A DNA stretch of 17,342 nt. It comes from an uncultured Collinsella sp. GTDB lineage: Bacteria; Actinomycetota; Coriobacteriia; Coriobacteriales; Coriobacteriaceae. How positions within the stretch are numbered: position 1 is the first letter of the stretch; every line of letters starts with the position of its first letter. Positions 7,645 through 13,930 of this stretch are shown in pieces. The stretch spans positions 1 through 17,342 of the forward strand of contig URIJ01000022.1 of the NCBI GenBank assembly GCA_900547835.1, read 5' to 3'. Made by a program: the position numbers and the translations under genes. The notes beneath the pieces were generated by a model. That model was not told where the DNA came from and made no database searches. It worked only from the letters and a program-made list of their open reading frames with translations.

Positions 7645-7696
7645 TACGTCTGTCCCCAATGCGTGAAAACACTCATGTAAGTCTGTCCCCAATGAG
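7645..7696 (-). repeat. Right inverted end of the transposase element
   Basis: Inverted copy of the left end with seven differences. CTGTCCC lies at 7650-7656 and 7683-7689. The inner hairpin pairs GCGTG with CACTC-type bases around an AAAA loop, with one mismatch (7659-7676). It is slightly decayed relative to the left hairpin. Confidence 0.8.
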
Positions 7697-7699
7697 TGC

Positions 7700-7732
7700 A
7701 AAAAGGCGCCCTCCGTAGGGGAGGGCGCCTTT
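7700..7732 (-). terminator. Terminator of rpmB
   Basis: A perfect stem GGCGCCCTCC (7705-7714) with GGAGGGCGCC (7720-7729) and a 5-nt loop is extended by flanking A-U pairs. On the minus strand it is followed by TTTTT, which suits rpmB. On the plus strand it is followed by TTT and could also stop transcripts leaving the transposase gene. Confidence 0.85.
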
Positions 7733-7753
7733 GGTAAGTTCTATATGAACGCG

Positions 7754-7797
7754 AGGTCTTTGACCCGGAGAGTCCGAGGTACTTGTTGGTAAGACCT
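7754..7797. other. Inverted repeat in the rpmB 3' region
   Basis: AGGTCTT (7754-7760) and AAGACCT (7791-7797) are perfect inverted copies enclosing a small CGGA-GAG-TCCG hairpin. It lies between the rpmB stop and its terminator. No function is recognised; it may protect the mRNA end. Confidence 0.35.
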
Positions 7798-7800
7798 TAT

Positions 7801-7989
7801 TTAGGAGCGCGCAACCTTGCCGGACTTGAGGCAGGTGGAGCAAACGTTCATCTTGCGACGGTGACCATCGACGACGACGTAAACGCGCTGGATGTTGGGG
7901 CGGAACTTACGGTTGGTGACGCGGTGAGAGTGGCTGATGGAGCGACCGGCAACGGGGTGCTTACCGCAAACTTCGCAAACTTTGGACAT
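7801..7989 (-). CDS. rpmB: 50S ribosomal protein L28, zinc-ribbon form
   Basis: L28 of the large ribosomal subunit, 62 aa. The family core HPVAGRSISHSHRVTNRKF (11-29) and VDGHRRKMNVC (40-50) are clear. Four cysteines in two CxxC pairs (C5, C8 and C50, C53) mark the zinc-binding (C+) form rather than the cysteine-free paralogue. ATG at 7989 has a strong AAGGAGG seven bases upstream (7997-8003 on the plus strand); a longer reading from 8037 would ignore this site. It is a single-gene unit, divergent from the pyr operon, with its own terminator. Its basic composition suits rRNA binding. Confidence 0.96.
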   Translation of the reverse strand: MSKVCEVCGKHPVAGRSISHSHRVTNRKFRPNIQRVYVVVDGHRRKMNVCSTCLKSGKVARS

Positions 7990-8043
7990 AACTGACCCTC
8001 CTTGGGCGACAAACGAACATGTCGCGTTAACAAACAAGCCTGA

Positions 8044-8071
8044 ACTATAGCACAGAAGCAGCTCCCTGTGC
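8044..8071 (-). promoter_or_regulatory. rpmB promoter (extended -10) with nearby inverted repeats
   Basis: On the minus strand TGC-TATAGT (hexamer 8044-8049) is a good extended -10, giving a leader of roughly 48 nt before rpmB. GCACAG (8050-8055) and CTGTGC (8066-8071) form an inverted repeat over the spacer and -35 region, and a further CACAG lies at 8080-8084. The -35 is poor, so the extended -10 probably does the work. Confidence 0.5.
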
Positions 8072-8084
8072 GTAATCTACACAG

Positions 8085-8280
8085 AGATATTCCTCTTTTG
8101 GCGATAGTGCTCACGCCACGGCCCTGGACGTAGATCCGATTTGCGTGCAGCAGAGGGGATTATGCCAGCTCGTGCGTGCGTTTTCAAGCTCGTCCCACAA
8201 ATATATATAGGTTTATGGAGCATTGGGCTCCGTTTACGGATTGTTCTGTATTTATGCTCGCAATTAAGCTCGAGGTTGGC
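8085..8280. other. Non-coding region between the rpmB and pyrR promoters
   Basis: No convincing reading frame with a ribosome-binding site on either strand. It holds an A+T-rich ATATATATAG tract near 8201 and a 5-bp hairpin (8217-8221 with 8227-8231). No known RNA family is recognised. Confidence 0.4.
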
Positions 8281-8286
8281 TACACT
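8281..8286 (+). promoter_or_regulatory. Candidate -10 of the pyr operon
   Basis: TACACT fits the TAnnnT pattern of many actinobacterial promoters and would start the transcript near 8293, just before the leader structures. No good -35 is seen at 16-18 nt upstream, so the call is weak. Confidence 0.3.
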
Positions 8287-8293
8287 ATCCCTT

Positions 8294-8401
8294 GACCATT
8301 AAAGGGGTACGAGATACCCACATGGAATTACATAGCTGCCAAAGAGCAGCCCTTCCTGTGGGTGTCTGGTCCGCTTTAAGCGGTCGGGCATCTATTTTTT
8401 T
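8294..8401 (+). promoter_or_regulatory. pyr operon leader: transcription attenuator
   Basis: Three hairpins compete. GGGTA (8305-8309) pairs with TACCC (8315-8319). The same TACCC belongs to a long stem of 8313-8327 with 8353-8366, whose apical loop carries a GCTGC/GCAGC hairpin (8335-8350). The 3' arm of that stem overlaps the left arm of a terminator hairpin (8361-8374 with 8380-8392) that is followed by TATTTTTTT. The order anti-antiterminator, antiterminator, terminator is that of PyrR-controlled attenuation in Bacillus, where PyrR with UMP holds the first hairpin and allows termination. I do not recognise the conserved Bacillus PyrR loop, so the ligand is inferred from context. Confidence 0.7.
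8361..8401 (+). terminator. Intrinsic terminator in the pyr leader
   Basis: GGTGTCTGGTCCGC (8361-8374) pairs with GCGGTCGGGCATC (8380-8392), including several G-U pairs and one bulge, with loop TTTAA. It is followed by TATTTTTTT. It lies about 40 nt before pyrR and is the conditional stop of the attenuator. Confidence 0.8.
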
Positions 8402-8440
8402 GACTGTGTCAGCAGTCAAGACATGTGAGGAAGGAGATCG

Positions 8441-9025
8441 ATGGGCACGACTTCCCCCAAGGCGGTCATCATGGACGAGACCGCCGTCAATCGAGCGATG
8501 ACCCGCATCGCGCACGAGATTCTCGAGCGCAACGAGGGCTGTGAAGACCTCGCTCTGGTCGGCATCGTCACGCGCGGCGACCTTCTGGCAAAGAAGCTCG
8601 CCGAGGAGATCAAGGAGATCGAGGGCGTCGACGTTCCGCTCGGCAGCCTCGACATCAGCTTCTACCGCGATGACTATGCGACCAATTTCGCTCCCGCGAT
8701 CCACGCCACCAACATTCCCTTTAGCGTCGACGGCAAGCGCGTCGTTTTGGTGGACGACATCCTGTATACGGGCCGTACCATTCGCGCCGCTCTCGACGCC
8801 GTCATGGATCTGGGCCGTCCGAGCCGTATTGAGCTGGCAGTCCTCGTTGACCGCGGCCACCGTGAGCTCCCCATCTCGCCGGACTTTGTCGGCAAGAACG
8901 TTCCCTCGTCGCATGAGGAGAACGTGCACCTATATATGAAGGAAGTCGACGGCCACACCGCCGTCGAGATTAACGACGTCGCGCCGGGTTCCCACGTGGG
9001 CTCCGCGCCGCTGGGAGGTGAGTAG
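8441..9025 (+). CDS. pyrR: PyrR: pyr operon regulator / uracil phosphoribosyltransferase
   Basis: PyrR binds pyr mRNA in response to UMP/UTP and PRPP, and often has uracil phosphoribosyltransferase activity. Seen in the 194-aa protein: the PRPP-binding motif VVLVDDILYTGRTIRAAL (101-118), the N-terminal IVTRGDLLAKKLAEEI (42-57), and the PyrR-typical LDISFYRDDY (70-79) and LVDRGHRELPISPDFVGKN (135-153). ATG at 8441 follows AAGGAG at 8431-8436. It is the first gene of the pyr operon, directly after the attenuator, so it probably controls its own expression. The C-terminal tail after about residue 180 is a little longer than in Bacillus. The stop at 9025 is four bases before the likely pyrB start. 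Confidence 0.96.
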   Translation: MGTTSPKAVIMDETAVNRAMTRIAHEILERNEGCEDLALVGIVTRGDLLAKKLAEEIKEIEGVDVPLGSLDISFYRDDYATNFAPAIHATNIPFSVDGKRVVLVDDILYTGRTIRAALDAVMDLGRPSRIELAVLVDRGHRELPISPDFVGKNVPSSHEENVHLYMKEVDGHTAVEINDVAPGSHVGSAPLGGE

Positions 9026-9029
9026 TACC

Positions 9030-9974
9030 GTGGCGTTCAACCATAAGCACCTGATCGACATTACCGAGTACTCCGAAGAGGACATCAAGCTCATCCTCGA
9101 GACCGCCAAGGCGTTCTCCGAGGTCAACGAGCGTGCGATCAAGAAGGTCCCCACGCTCAAGGGCAAGACCATCGTCAACATGTTCAACGAGCCCTCGACG
9201 CGCACCCGCAGCTCCTTCGAGCTCGCCGAGAAGCGTCTTTCGGCCGACAGCCTTAACTTTGGCGGCTCCTCGACCTCCACGGTCAAGGGCGAGAGCCTCG
9301 TCGACACCGTCGAGACCCTCAACGCCTACAAGATTGATTGCATCGTCGTTCGCGATAAGCACGCCGGTGCTCCCTACATCGTCACGCAGAACTCGCCCGC
9401 GAGCGTCATCTGCGCCGGCGACGGCAAGCACAACCACCCCACGCAGGCCCTGCTCGACCTGTACACCATCTGGGAGCACAAGGGTGACTTCCACGGTCTG
9501 AAGGTCGCCGTCGTCGGCGATATCGCGCACTCCCGCGTGTGCGGCTCGCTGATCCCCGCCCTTAAGATCATGGGCTGCGAGACCTACGCCGTCGCCCCCG
9601 GCACGCTGCTGCCGCCGGCGCCCGAGGTCCTGGGCTGCGACCACGTGACGAGCGACCTCGATTCCGTCCTGCCCGAGCTGGACGTCGTCTACATGTTGCG
9701 CGTGCAGCAGGAGCGCCTCGAGGGCGCACCGTTCCCCACGATTCGTGAGTACCACAAGCTCTTCGGTCTGACCAAGGACCGCGAGAAGCTCATGAAGCCC
9801 GATGCGATCATCTGCCACCCGGGCCCCATCAACCGCGGCGTCGAGTTCGACTCCTATATGGCCGACCACCCGCAACGCTCCGTCATCCTGGAGCAGGTCT
9901 ACGCCGGTATCTGCGTGCGTATGGCTATCCTGTATCTGCTGCTTGGAGGTGCCGATAATGGCCTTGCTTCTTAA
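9030..9974 (+). CDS. pyrB: Aspartate carbamoyltransferase catalytic subunit
   Basis: Condenses carbamoyl phosphate with aspartate, the committed step of pyrimidine synthesis. Seen: the carbamoyl-phosphate loop EPSTRTRSSFELA (54-66), the mobile loop GGSSTSTVKGESL with its catalytic lysine (78-90), HPTQALLD (136-143), GDIAHSRV and HPGPINRGVEF. The protein is 314 aa from GTG at 9030. That start has GGAGGTGA at 9014-9021 with 8 nt spacing; the alternative GTG at 9018 overlaps the Shine-Dalgarno and pyrR and is less likely. No pyrI regulatory subunit is nearby, so control may rest on the attenuator. The 3' end overlaps pyrC by 17 nt, suggesting translational coupling. Confidence 0.96.
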   Translation: MAFNHKHLIDITEYSEEDIKLILETAKAFSEVNERAIKKVPTLKGKTIVNMFNEPSTRTRSSFELAEKRLSADSLNFGGSSTSTVKGESLVDTVETLNAYKIDCIVVRDKHAGAPYIVTQNSPASVICAGDGKHNHPTQALLDLYTIWEHKGDFHGLKVAVVGDIAHSRVCGSLIPALKIMGCETYAVAPGTLLPPAPEVLGCDHVTSDLDSVLPELDVVYMLRVQQERLEGAPFPTIREYHKLFGLTKDREKLMKPDAIICHPGPINRGVEFDSYMADHPQRSVILEQVYAGICVRMAILYLLLGGADNGLAS

Positions 9975-11247
9975 GAATGCCCACGTCGTCGATCCGTCTG
10001 TCAAGCTTGACGGTGTCGTCGACGTCCTGATCGACGGTGACAAGATCGCCGAGGTCGGCGAGAACCTCGCCGCCGAGGGAGCCGAGGTCCGCGACCTTTC
10101 CGGCAAGTATCTCGTCCCCGGCCTGGTGGATATGCACGTGCATCTGCGCGAGCCTGGCTACGAGGTCAAAGAGGACATCGAGAGCGGCACCCGCGCTGCT
10201 GCCAAGGGCGGCTTCACCGGCGTGTGCGCCATGCCCAACACCGATCCCGTCACCGATAACGGCACCGTCGTGGAGTTCGTCAAGTCCCGCGCTGCCGAGG
10301 TCGGCCACTGCCGCGTCTATCCGTCGGGCGCCATGACCCGCGGTCTTAAGGGCGAGGCCATGTCCGAGATGGGCGATATGGTCGCCCACGGCGCCGTCGC
10401 CTTCACCGACGATGGTCGCGGCGTGCAGGGCGCGGGCATGCTCCGTCGCTGCATGGACTACGGCAAGATGTTCGGCAAGGTCTTTATGAGCCACTGCCAG
10501 GACGAGGATCTGGTCGGCCACGGCCAGATCAACGAGGGCAAGGTCTCGACCCGTCTGGCCCTCGAGGGTTGGCCGGCTGCCGGCGAGGAGCTCCAGATCG
10601 CCCGCGACATCGAGATCGCCAAGCTGACTGGTGCCAAGCTGCACATCCAGCACATCTCCACCGCCCATGGTCTGGAGATCGTGCGTGCCGGTAAGGCCGC
10701 TGGCGTTCAGGTTACCTGCGAGGCCACCCCGCACCACATGTTCCTGACCGAGAACGACCTGGACGAGACCTACAACACTTCGCTCAAGGTCAACCCGCCG
10801 CTGCGTACCGAGGAGGATGCCGAGGCCATTCGTCAGGGCGTCATCGACGGCACCGTCGACGTTATCGTCACCGATCACGCTCCCCACACCCCGTGGGAGA
10901 AGGCCCGCGAGTTCGAGCTTGCGCCCTTTGGCATGATCGGCCTCGAGACCTCGCTGTCGCTCGTACTCACCGAGCTGGTCAACACGGGCAAGATGAGCAT
11001 TGGCCGCATGGTCGAGCTCATGGCCATCAAGCCGCGTGAGATCCTGGGCCTCGACCAGGTTCAGGTCAAGGCGGGCTCCGTTGCCGACCTGACCGTGTTC
11101 GACGCGTCCGCCACCTGGACGGTTGGCGAGGACGGTTACGAGTCGCGCGCCGAGAACTCCGGTTTTGCCGGCCGCACGCTCACCGGTCGTGCCACCGATG
11201 TATTTGTCGGTGGCAAGCAGACGCTCGCCGACGGCTGCATCTGCTAG
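9958..11247 (+). CDS. pyrC: Dihydroorotase (type I)
   Basis: Closes carbamoyl aspartate to dihydroorotate, the third step of UMP synthesis. The 429-aa amidohydrolase fold shows the metal site VDMHVHLREPG (H60, H62), the TDDGR segment with an Asp at about 151 that bridges metals in type I enzymes, MSHCQDED (H179), IQHIST (H232) and catalytic TDHAPH (D306). Also seen are GGFTGVCAMPNTDPV (84-98) and the substrate-contacting NPPLR (279-283). Length and motifs indicate type I (Bacillus/actinobacterial style) rather than the shorter E. coli type. ATG at 9958 lies inside the end of pyrB with GGAGG at 9945-9949. Hydantoinase or allantoinase relatives share the fold, but the motifs and operon settle the call. 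The protein ends in GCIC. A 92-nt gap with a hairpin follows before pyrK. Confidence 0.96.
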   Translation: MALLLKNAHVVDPSVKLDGVVDVLIDGDKIAEVGENLAAEGAEVRDLSGKYLVPGLVDMHVHLREPGYEVKEDIESGTRAAAKGGFTGVCAMPNTDPVTDNGTVVEFVKSRAAEVGHCRVYPSGAMTRGLKGEAMSEMGDMVAHGAVAFTDDGRGVQGAGMLRRCMDYGKMFGKVFMSHCQDEDLVGHGQINEGKVSTRLALEGWPAAGEELQIARDIEIAKLTGAKLHIQHISTAHGLEIVRAGKAAGVQVTCEATPHHMFLTENDLDETYNTSLKVNPPLRTEEDAEAIRQGVIDGTVDVIVTDHAPHTPWEKAREFELAPFGMIGLETSLSLVLTELVNTGKMSIGRMVELMAIKPREILGLDQVQVKAGSVADLTVFDASATWTVGEDGYESRAENSGFAGRTLTGRATDVFVGGKQTLADGCIC

Positions 11248-11267
11248 CATAGCCTTATCGCTTTTGT

Positions 11268-11306
11268 GCGCGGTGCCCTTGCGGTGCCGCGCTTTCTGTT
11301 CGTTTT
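11268..11306 (+). terminator. Possible intra-operon terminator or processing hairpin between pyrC and pyrK
   Basis: GCGCGGTGCC (11268-11277) and GGTGCCGCGC (11283-11292) form a 10-bp stem with two wobble pairs and a 5-nt loop, followed by TTTCTGTTCGTTTT. It looks like a weak intrinsic terminator in the largest gap of the operon, and could reduce pyrKDF relative to pyrBC. Confidence 0.5.
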
Positions 11307-11308
11307 GA

Positions 11309-11324
11309 CCATGCAACCGCATGG
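11309..11324 (+). other. Small perfect hairpin just before pyrK
   Basis: CCATGC-AACC-GCATGG, a 6-bp stem with a 4-nt loop, ends six bases before the GGAG ribosome-binding site of pyrK. It may affect pyrK initiation or mark an mRNA processing site; no known motif is recognised. Confidence 0.35.
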
Positions 11325-11339
11325 GGGATTGGAGCGTCT

Positions 11340-12131
11340 ATGCCCACACCTTCCACTGCACGCATGCACGACTTCGAGGTCGTCTCGAACCAGGAGATCG
11401 CCGACGGCATCTTCTCGCTCGTCATCTCGGCCCCCAAGCTTGCAAGTGCGCTCAAGCCCGGTCAGTTTGTGAACATCGCCGTCCCCGGCGATGCGTCTTC
11501 TCTGCTTCGTGTGCCCTTGAGTTTCTACCGCGCCGACGCCGAGGCCGGCACCGTCGAGCTGTGGTACGCCGTCGTGGGCGACGATACCCGTCGTTTGTCC
11601 CAGATGGGCCCTGGCTCCACCTCTAACCTGCTGGGCCCCGGTGGCCGTGGCTGGATGGTACCCGAGGGCACCAGGAAGGCCCTGCTCGTCGCCGGTGGCA
11701 TCGGCGTTCCGCCTGTGCTGTGTCTTGCCGGTATGCTTGCCGAGCAGGGCGTGGATGTTGACGTGTGCCTGGGCTTTGGCACCGCTTCCAAGGCCGTGGG
11801 TGTCGATGAGTTCCGCGCGCTGGGCGCCACGGTCAACGTTTGCACCGACGACGGCTCGCTCGGCACGCACGGTTTTTGCACCGATCCTGCCGCAGAACTG
11901 CTTGGCGAGGGCGGCTACGACTACGTGGCCAGCTGCGGCCCCGCCGTCATGATGAAGAAAGTCGCCGCCGCTGCCGCCGAGGCCGGTGCGTACTGCGAGG
12001 TGTCGCTTGAGCGCATGATGAGCTGTGGCTTTGGCGCCTGCAACACCTGCAATGTCGAGACGGTCGACGGTATGAAGGGCGCTTGCATGTGCGGCCCCGT
12101 GTTCGATGCTTCCAAGGTGGTGGTCTTCTAG
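11340..12131 (+). CDS. pyrK: Dihydroorotate dehydrogenase electron-transfer subunit
   Basis: PyrK passes electrons from FMN in PyrD through a [2Fe-2S] centre and FAD to NAD+. The 263-aa protein has the ferredoxin-reductase layout. The FAD motif RVPLSFY (57-63) and LLGPGGRGW (97-105) come first, then the NAD-binding VAGGIGVPPV (117-126) and CGPAVMM (199-205). The C-terminal cluster motif is C229-x4-C234-x2-C237, then C249 before GPVF, with an extra Cys at 251. ATG at 11340 has GGAG at 11331-11334; a second ATG at 11364 lacks a site. Its stop TAG overlaps the pyrD GTG by one base, matching the obligate PyrD-PyrK complex of class 1B enzymes. Confidence 0.95.
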   Translation: MPTPSTARMHDFEVVSNQEIADGIFSLVISAPKLASALKPGQFVNIAVPGDASSLLRVPLSFYRADAEAGTVELWYAVVGDDTRRLSQMGPGSTSNLLGPGGRGWMVPEGTRKALLVAGGIGVPPVLCLAGMLAEQGVDVDVCLGFGTASKAVGVDEFRALGATVNVCTDDGSLGTHGFCTDPAAELLGEGGYDYVASCGPAVMMKKVAAAAAEAGAYCEVSLERMMSCGFGACNTCNVETVDGMKGACMCGPVFDASKVVVF

Positions 12132-13054
12132 TGGGTACCGTGAACATGGCCGTCGATTTCGGCGGCGTCAAGATGCAGAACCCCATCAACACCGCAGCCG
12201 GTACCTTTGGCTACGGCTGGCAGTTCCAGAACTTCTTTGATGTTTCCCAGCTGGGCGCCATCACCACCAAGGGTTGCGCTGCCGAGCCCTGGCCCGGCAA
12301 TCCCGCGCCCCGCATGGCCGAAATTCCCGGCGGTATGATCAACTCCGTGGGTCTTCAGAACCCCGGCGTGGCCGCCTTTGCCCGCGAGTCCGGTCCGTGG
12401 CTCGAACAGCTGTCCAAGGACGGCTGCCAGGTCATCTGTCAGGTTGCCGGTCACTCCGTTGACGAGTTTGTCCGCGCACTCGAGATGTATGTCGAGCTGT
12501 GCCCCTGGGCTGCCGGCTACGAGATCAACGTGAGCTGCCCCAATATCGCCGCCGGCGGTGCCGCCATGGGCTCCACGCCCGAGGGCGCCTCTTCCGTCAT
12601 GGCCGCCTGCCGCAAGGTGACTGATAAGCCGCTGTTCGTGAAGATGGCGCCGGTCAACGTCGCCGAGATCGCCAAGGCCCTCGAGGCTGCCGGCGCCGAC
12701 GGCCTTTCGGTCATCAACTCCATCCAGGGCATGGCCATCGACGTCCATACCCGCAAGTCCCGCGTGGCCAAGCCCAAGGGCGGCCTTTCGGGCCCGCTGT
12801 GCCACCACATCGCCGTGCGCATGGTCTGGGAGGTTGCCCAGGCCGTCGATATCCCCATCAACGGTGTCGGCGGTGTCATGACCGGTGAGGATGCGGCTGA
12901 GTTTATCCTGGCCGGTGCCACCTGCGTGTCGGTCGGCATGGCCAACTTCGTCGATCCGTGCGCTTCGCTCAAGATCGCGCATGAGCTCGAGGCCTGGGCC
13001 GAGTCCCAGGGCGTAAAGGACATCAACGAGCTGGTAGGTGCTTTCGAATGCTAG
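12131..13054 (+). CDS. pyrD: Dihydroorotate dehydrogenase class 1B catalytic subunit
   Basis: Oxidises dihydroorotate to orotate with FMN, in a complex with PyrK. The TIM-barrel protein (307 aa from GTG 12131) shows NPINTAAGTFGYG (17-29), the FMN contact TTKGC (K47), GLQNPG (74-79), and NVSCPN (133-138), whose C136 is the class 1 base. FVKMAP, GGLSGP and GVGGVMTG with the phosphate-binding loop are also present. Start: GTG at 12131 overlaps the pyrK stop and has AAGGTGG at 12114-12120. In-frame GTG 12140 and ATG 12146 are possible but would trim the usual N-terminus. The catalytic Cys and the neighbouring pyrK mark it as class 1B, the NAD-linked cytosolic form, rather than the membrane class 2. 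Confidence 0.95.
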   Translation: MGTVNMAVDFGGVKMQNPINTAAGTFGYGWQFQNFFDVSQLGAITTKGCAAEPWPGNPAPRMAEIPGGMINSVGLQNPGVAAFARESGPWLEQLSKDGCQVICQVAGHSVDEFVRALEMYVELCPWAAGYEINVSCPNIAAGGAAMGSTPEGASSVMAACRKVTDKPLFVKMAPVNVAEIAKALEAAGADGLSVINSIQGMAIDVHTRKSRVAKPKGGLSGPLCHHIAVRMVWEVAQAVDIPINGVGGVMTGEDAAEFILAGATCVSVGMANFVDPCASLKIAHELEAWAESQGVKDINELVGAFEC

Positions 13055-13764
13055 AGACCGACGCCCGCGACCGCGTTATCGTCGCCCTCGACTGCGACCG
13101 TGAGCGCGCGCTCGAGCTCGCCCACGAGCTTTCGGGCCATGCCACCTGGCTCAAGGTCGGCATGACGCTCTATTACGCCGAGGGTCCCCAGATCGTCAAG
13201 ACGTTCAAGGACCTGGGCTTCAAGGTCTTCCTCGACCTTAAGTTCCATGACATTCCGCATCAGGTGCGCGGTGCCGCCCGTTCGGCCTCGCTTGCCGGTG
13301 CCGACCTGCTCTCGGTCCATGGCCTGGGTTCTGGCGCCATGCTCGCTGCGTGCCGTGAGGGTGCCGAGGAAGCGCGCGAGGACCGCGCCAAGCTCGTCGC
13401 CATTACCGTGCTCACGAGTATGAACCAGGATGCGCTGGCCGAGATCGGCGTCGAGTCGCCCGTTGCCGAGGAAGCCGCCCGTCTGGCAAAGCTTGCCCAG
13501 ACCAACGGCATCGACGGCATCGTGTGCTCGCCGATGGAGGCTCATGACATGCGTGAGCTGCTCGGTCCCGACGCGCTGATCGTGACCCCGGGCGTGCGTC
13601 CGGTGGGTGCCGCTCTTGGTGACCAGTCTCGCGTGGCGACGCCTTCCCATGCTATCGAGCGTGGTGCAAGCCACATTGTTGTGGGACGTCCCATCACCGG
13701 TGCCGACGATCCGGTTGCCGCCTTTGACGCCATCGTCGCTGAGCTGGTCGAAAACGTCGCGTAA
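13048..13764 (+). CDS. pyrF: Orotidine 5'-phosphate decarboxylase
   Basis: Converts OMP to UMP, the last step of de novo pyrimidine synthesis. The 238-aa barrel shows IVALDCDR (11-18), the lysine in WLKVGM (34-39), and the catalytic array DLKFHDIP (63-70, with D63, K65 and D68). VTPGVRP, the C-terminal phosphate loop HIVVGRPITGADDP and the GDQSRVATP segment follow. This is the short bacterial type (PyrF group 1) and not the longer mycobacterial type. ATG at 13048 overlaps the pyrD stop by 7 nt and has GGTAGGTG at 13033-13040. It is the last gene of the operon. pyrE, which makes its substrate, is not adjacent. Confidence 0.96.
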   Translation: MLETDARDRVIVALDCDRERALELAHELSGHATWLKVGMTLYYAEGPQIVKTFKDLGFKVFLDLKFHDIPHQVRGAARSASLAGADLLSVHGLGSGAMLAACREGAEEAREDRAKLVAITVLTSMNQDALAEIGVESPVAEEAARLAKLAQTNGIDGIVCSPMEAHDMRELLGPDALIVTPGVRPVGAALGDQSRVATPSHAIERGASHIVVGRPITGADDPVAAFDAIVAELVENVA

Positions 13765-13809
13765 AAGATTCCCCTAAGTCACCACTTTTGGGTCTCATTA
13801 GCACAAAAT

Positions 13810-13867
13810 AGCCCCTGTGCCTGCGTAAACTTTCCCATCCTTTGTGTGGAATCGCAGGTCAGGGGCT
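13810..13867 (+). terminator. Long imperfect hairpin after pyrF, possible end of the pyr operon
   Basis: AGCCCCTG then CCTGCG (13810-13825) pairs with CGCAGG then CAGGGGCT (13853-13867), interrupted by an unequal internal bulge, around a 27-nt loop. It is followed by TAACTTT, a poor U-run. It is the only strong structure between pyrF and the mihF promoter, but it could be a processing site rather than a terminator. Confidence 0.45.
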
Positions 13868-13886
13868 TAACTTTGGGCGCAGTATA

Positions 13887-13915
13887 TTGCACTTTTTGCG
13901 GGTATCGTCTAACCT
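13887..13915 (+). promoter_or_regulatory. Candidate promoter of the mihF operon
   Basis: TTGCAC (13887-13892), a 17-nt spacer and TAACCT (13910-13915) resemble a sigma-70-type promoter of the actinobacterial TAnnnT kind. A second candidate is the extended -10 TGC-TAAAAT at 13951-13959, closer to mihF. Either could be used. Confidence 0.4.
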
Positions 13916-13930
13916 ATGGAGCCGCGATTG

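Larger units (their letters stand above)
6659..7696 (+). mobile_element. Y1/REP-associated transposase element with structured inverted ends
   Basis: Left end 6659-6710 and right end 7645-7696 are inverted copies that agree at about 45 of 52 positions. Each end holds two GGGACAG words 33 bp apart with a small hairpin between them. The only gene between the ends is the tyrosine transposase at 6838-7614. This fits the REP-associated tyrosine transposase (RAYT) or IS200-like class, which acts on single-stranded hairpins and leaves no target duplication; I see none. The right end directly abuts the rpmB terminator at 7700-7732. The element lies between two minus-strand genes (rpmB and adhE) without breaking either. 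Confidence 0.75.

Noticed and set aside
6659..7696. CRISPR array or toxin-antitoxin locus near the repeats
   Set aside because: There are only two copies of the repeat, in inverted orientation, bounding a transposase. No spacer pattern and no small toxin-like gene were seen.
8085..8280. tRNA or known small RNA gene in the rpmB-pyrR gap
   Set aside because: No cloverleaf, no T-loop GTTCGA-type sequence and no intrinsic terminator were seen in the stretch.
8292..8501. Possible leader peptide through the pyr attenuator
   Set aside because: The frame has no ribosome-binding site at either possible start (TTG 8292, ATG 8322) and runs on into pyrR out of frame. The hairpins explain the region better.
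9925..11322. 465-codon minus-strand frame antisense to pyrC
   Set aside because: Shadow of a G+C-rich gene with no recognisable motif; pyrC fits the operon.
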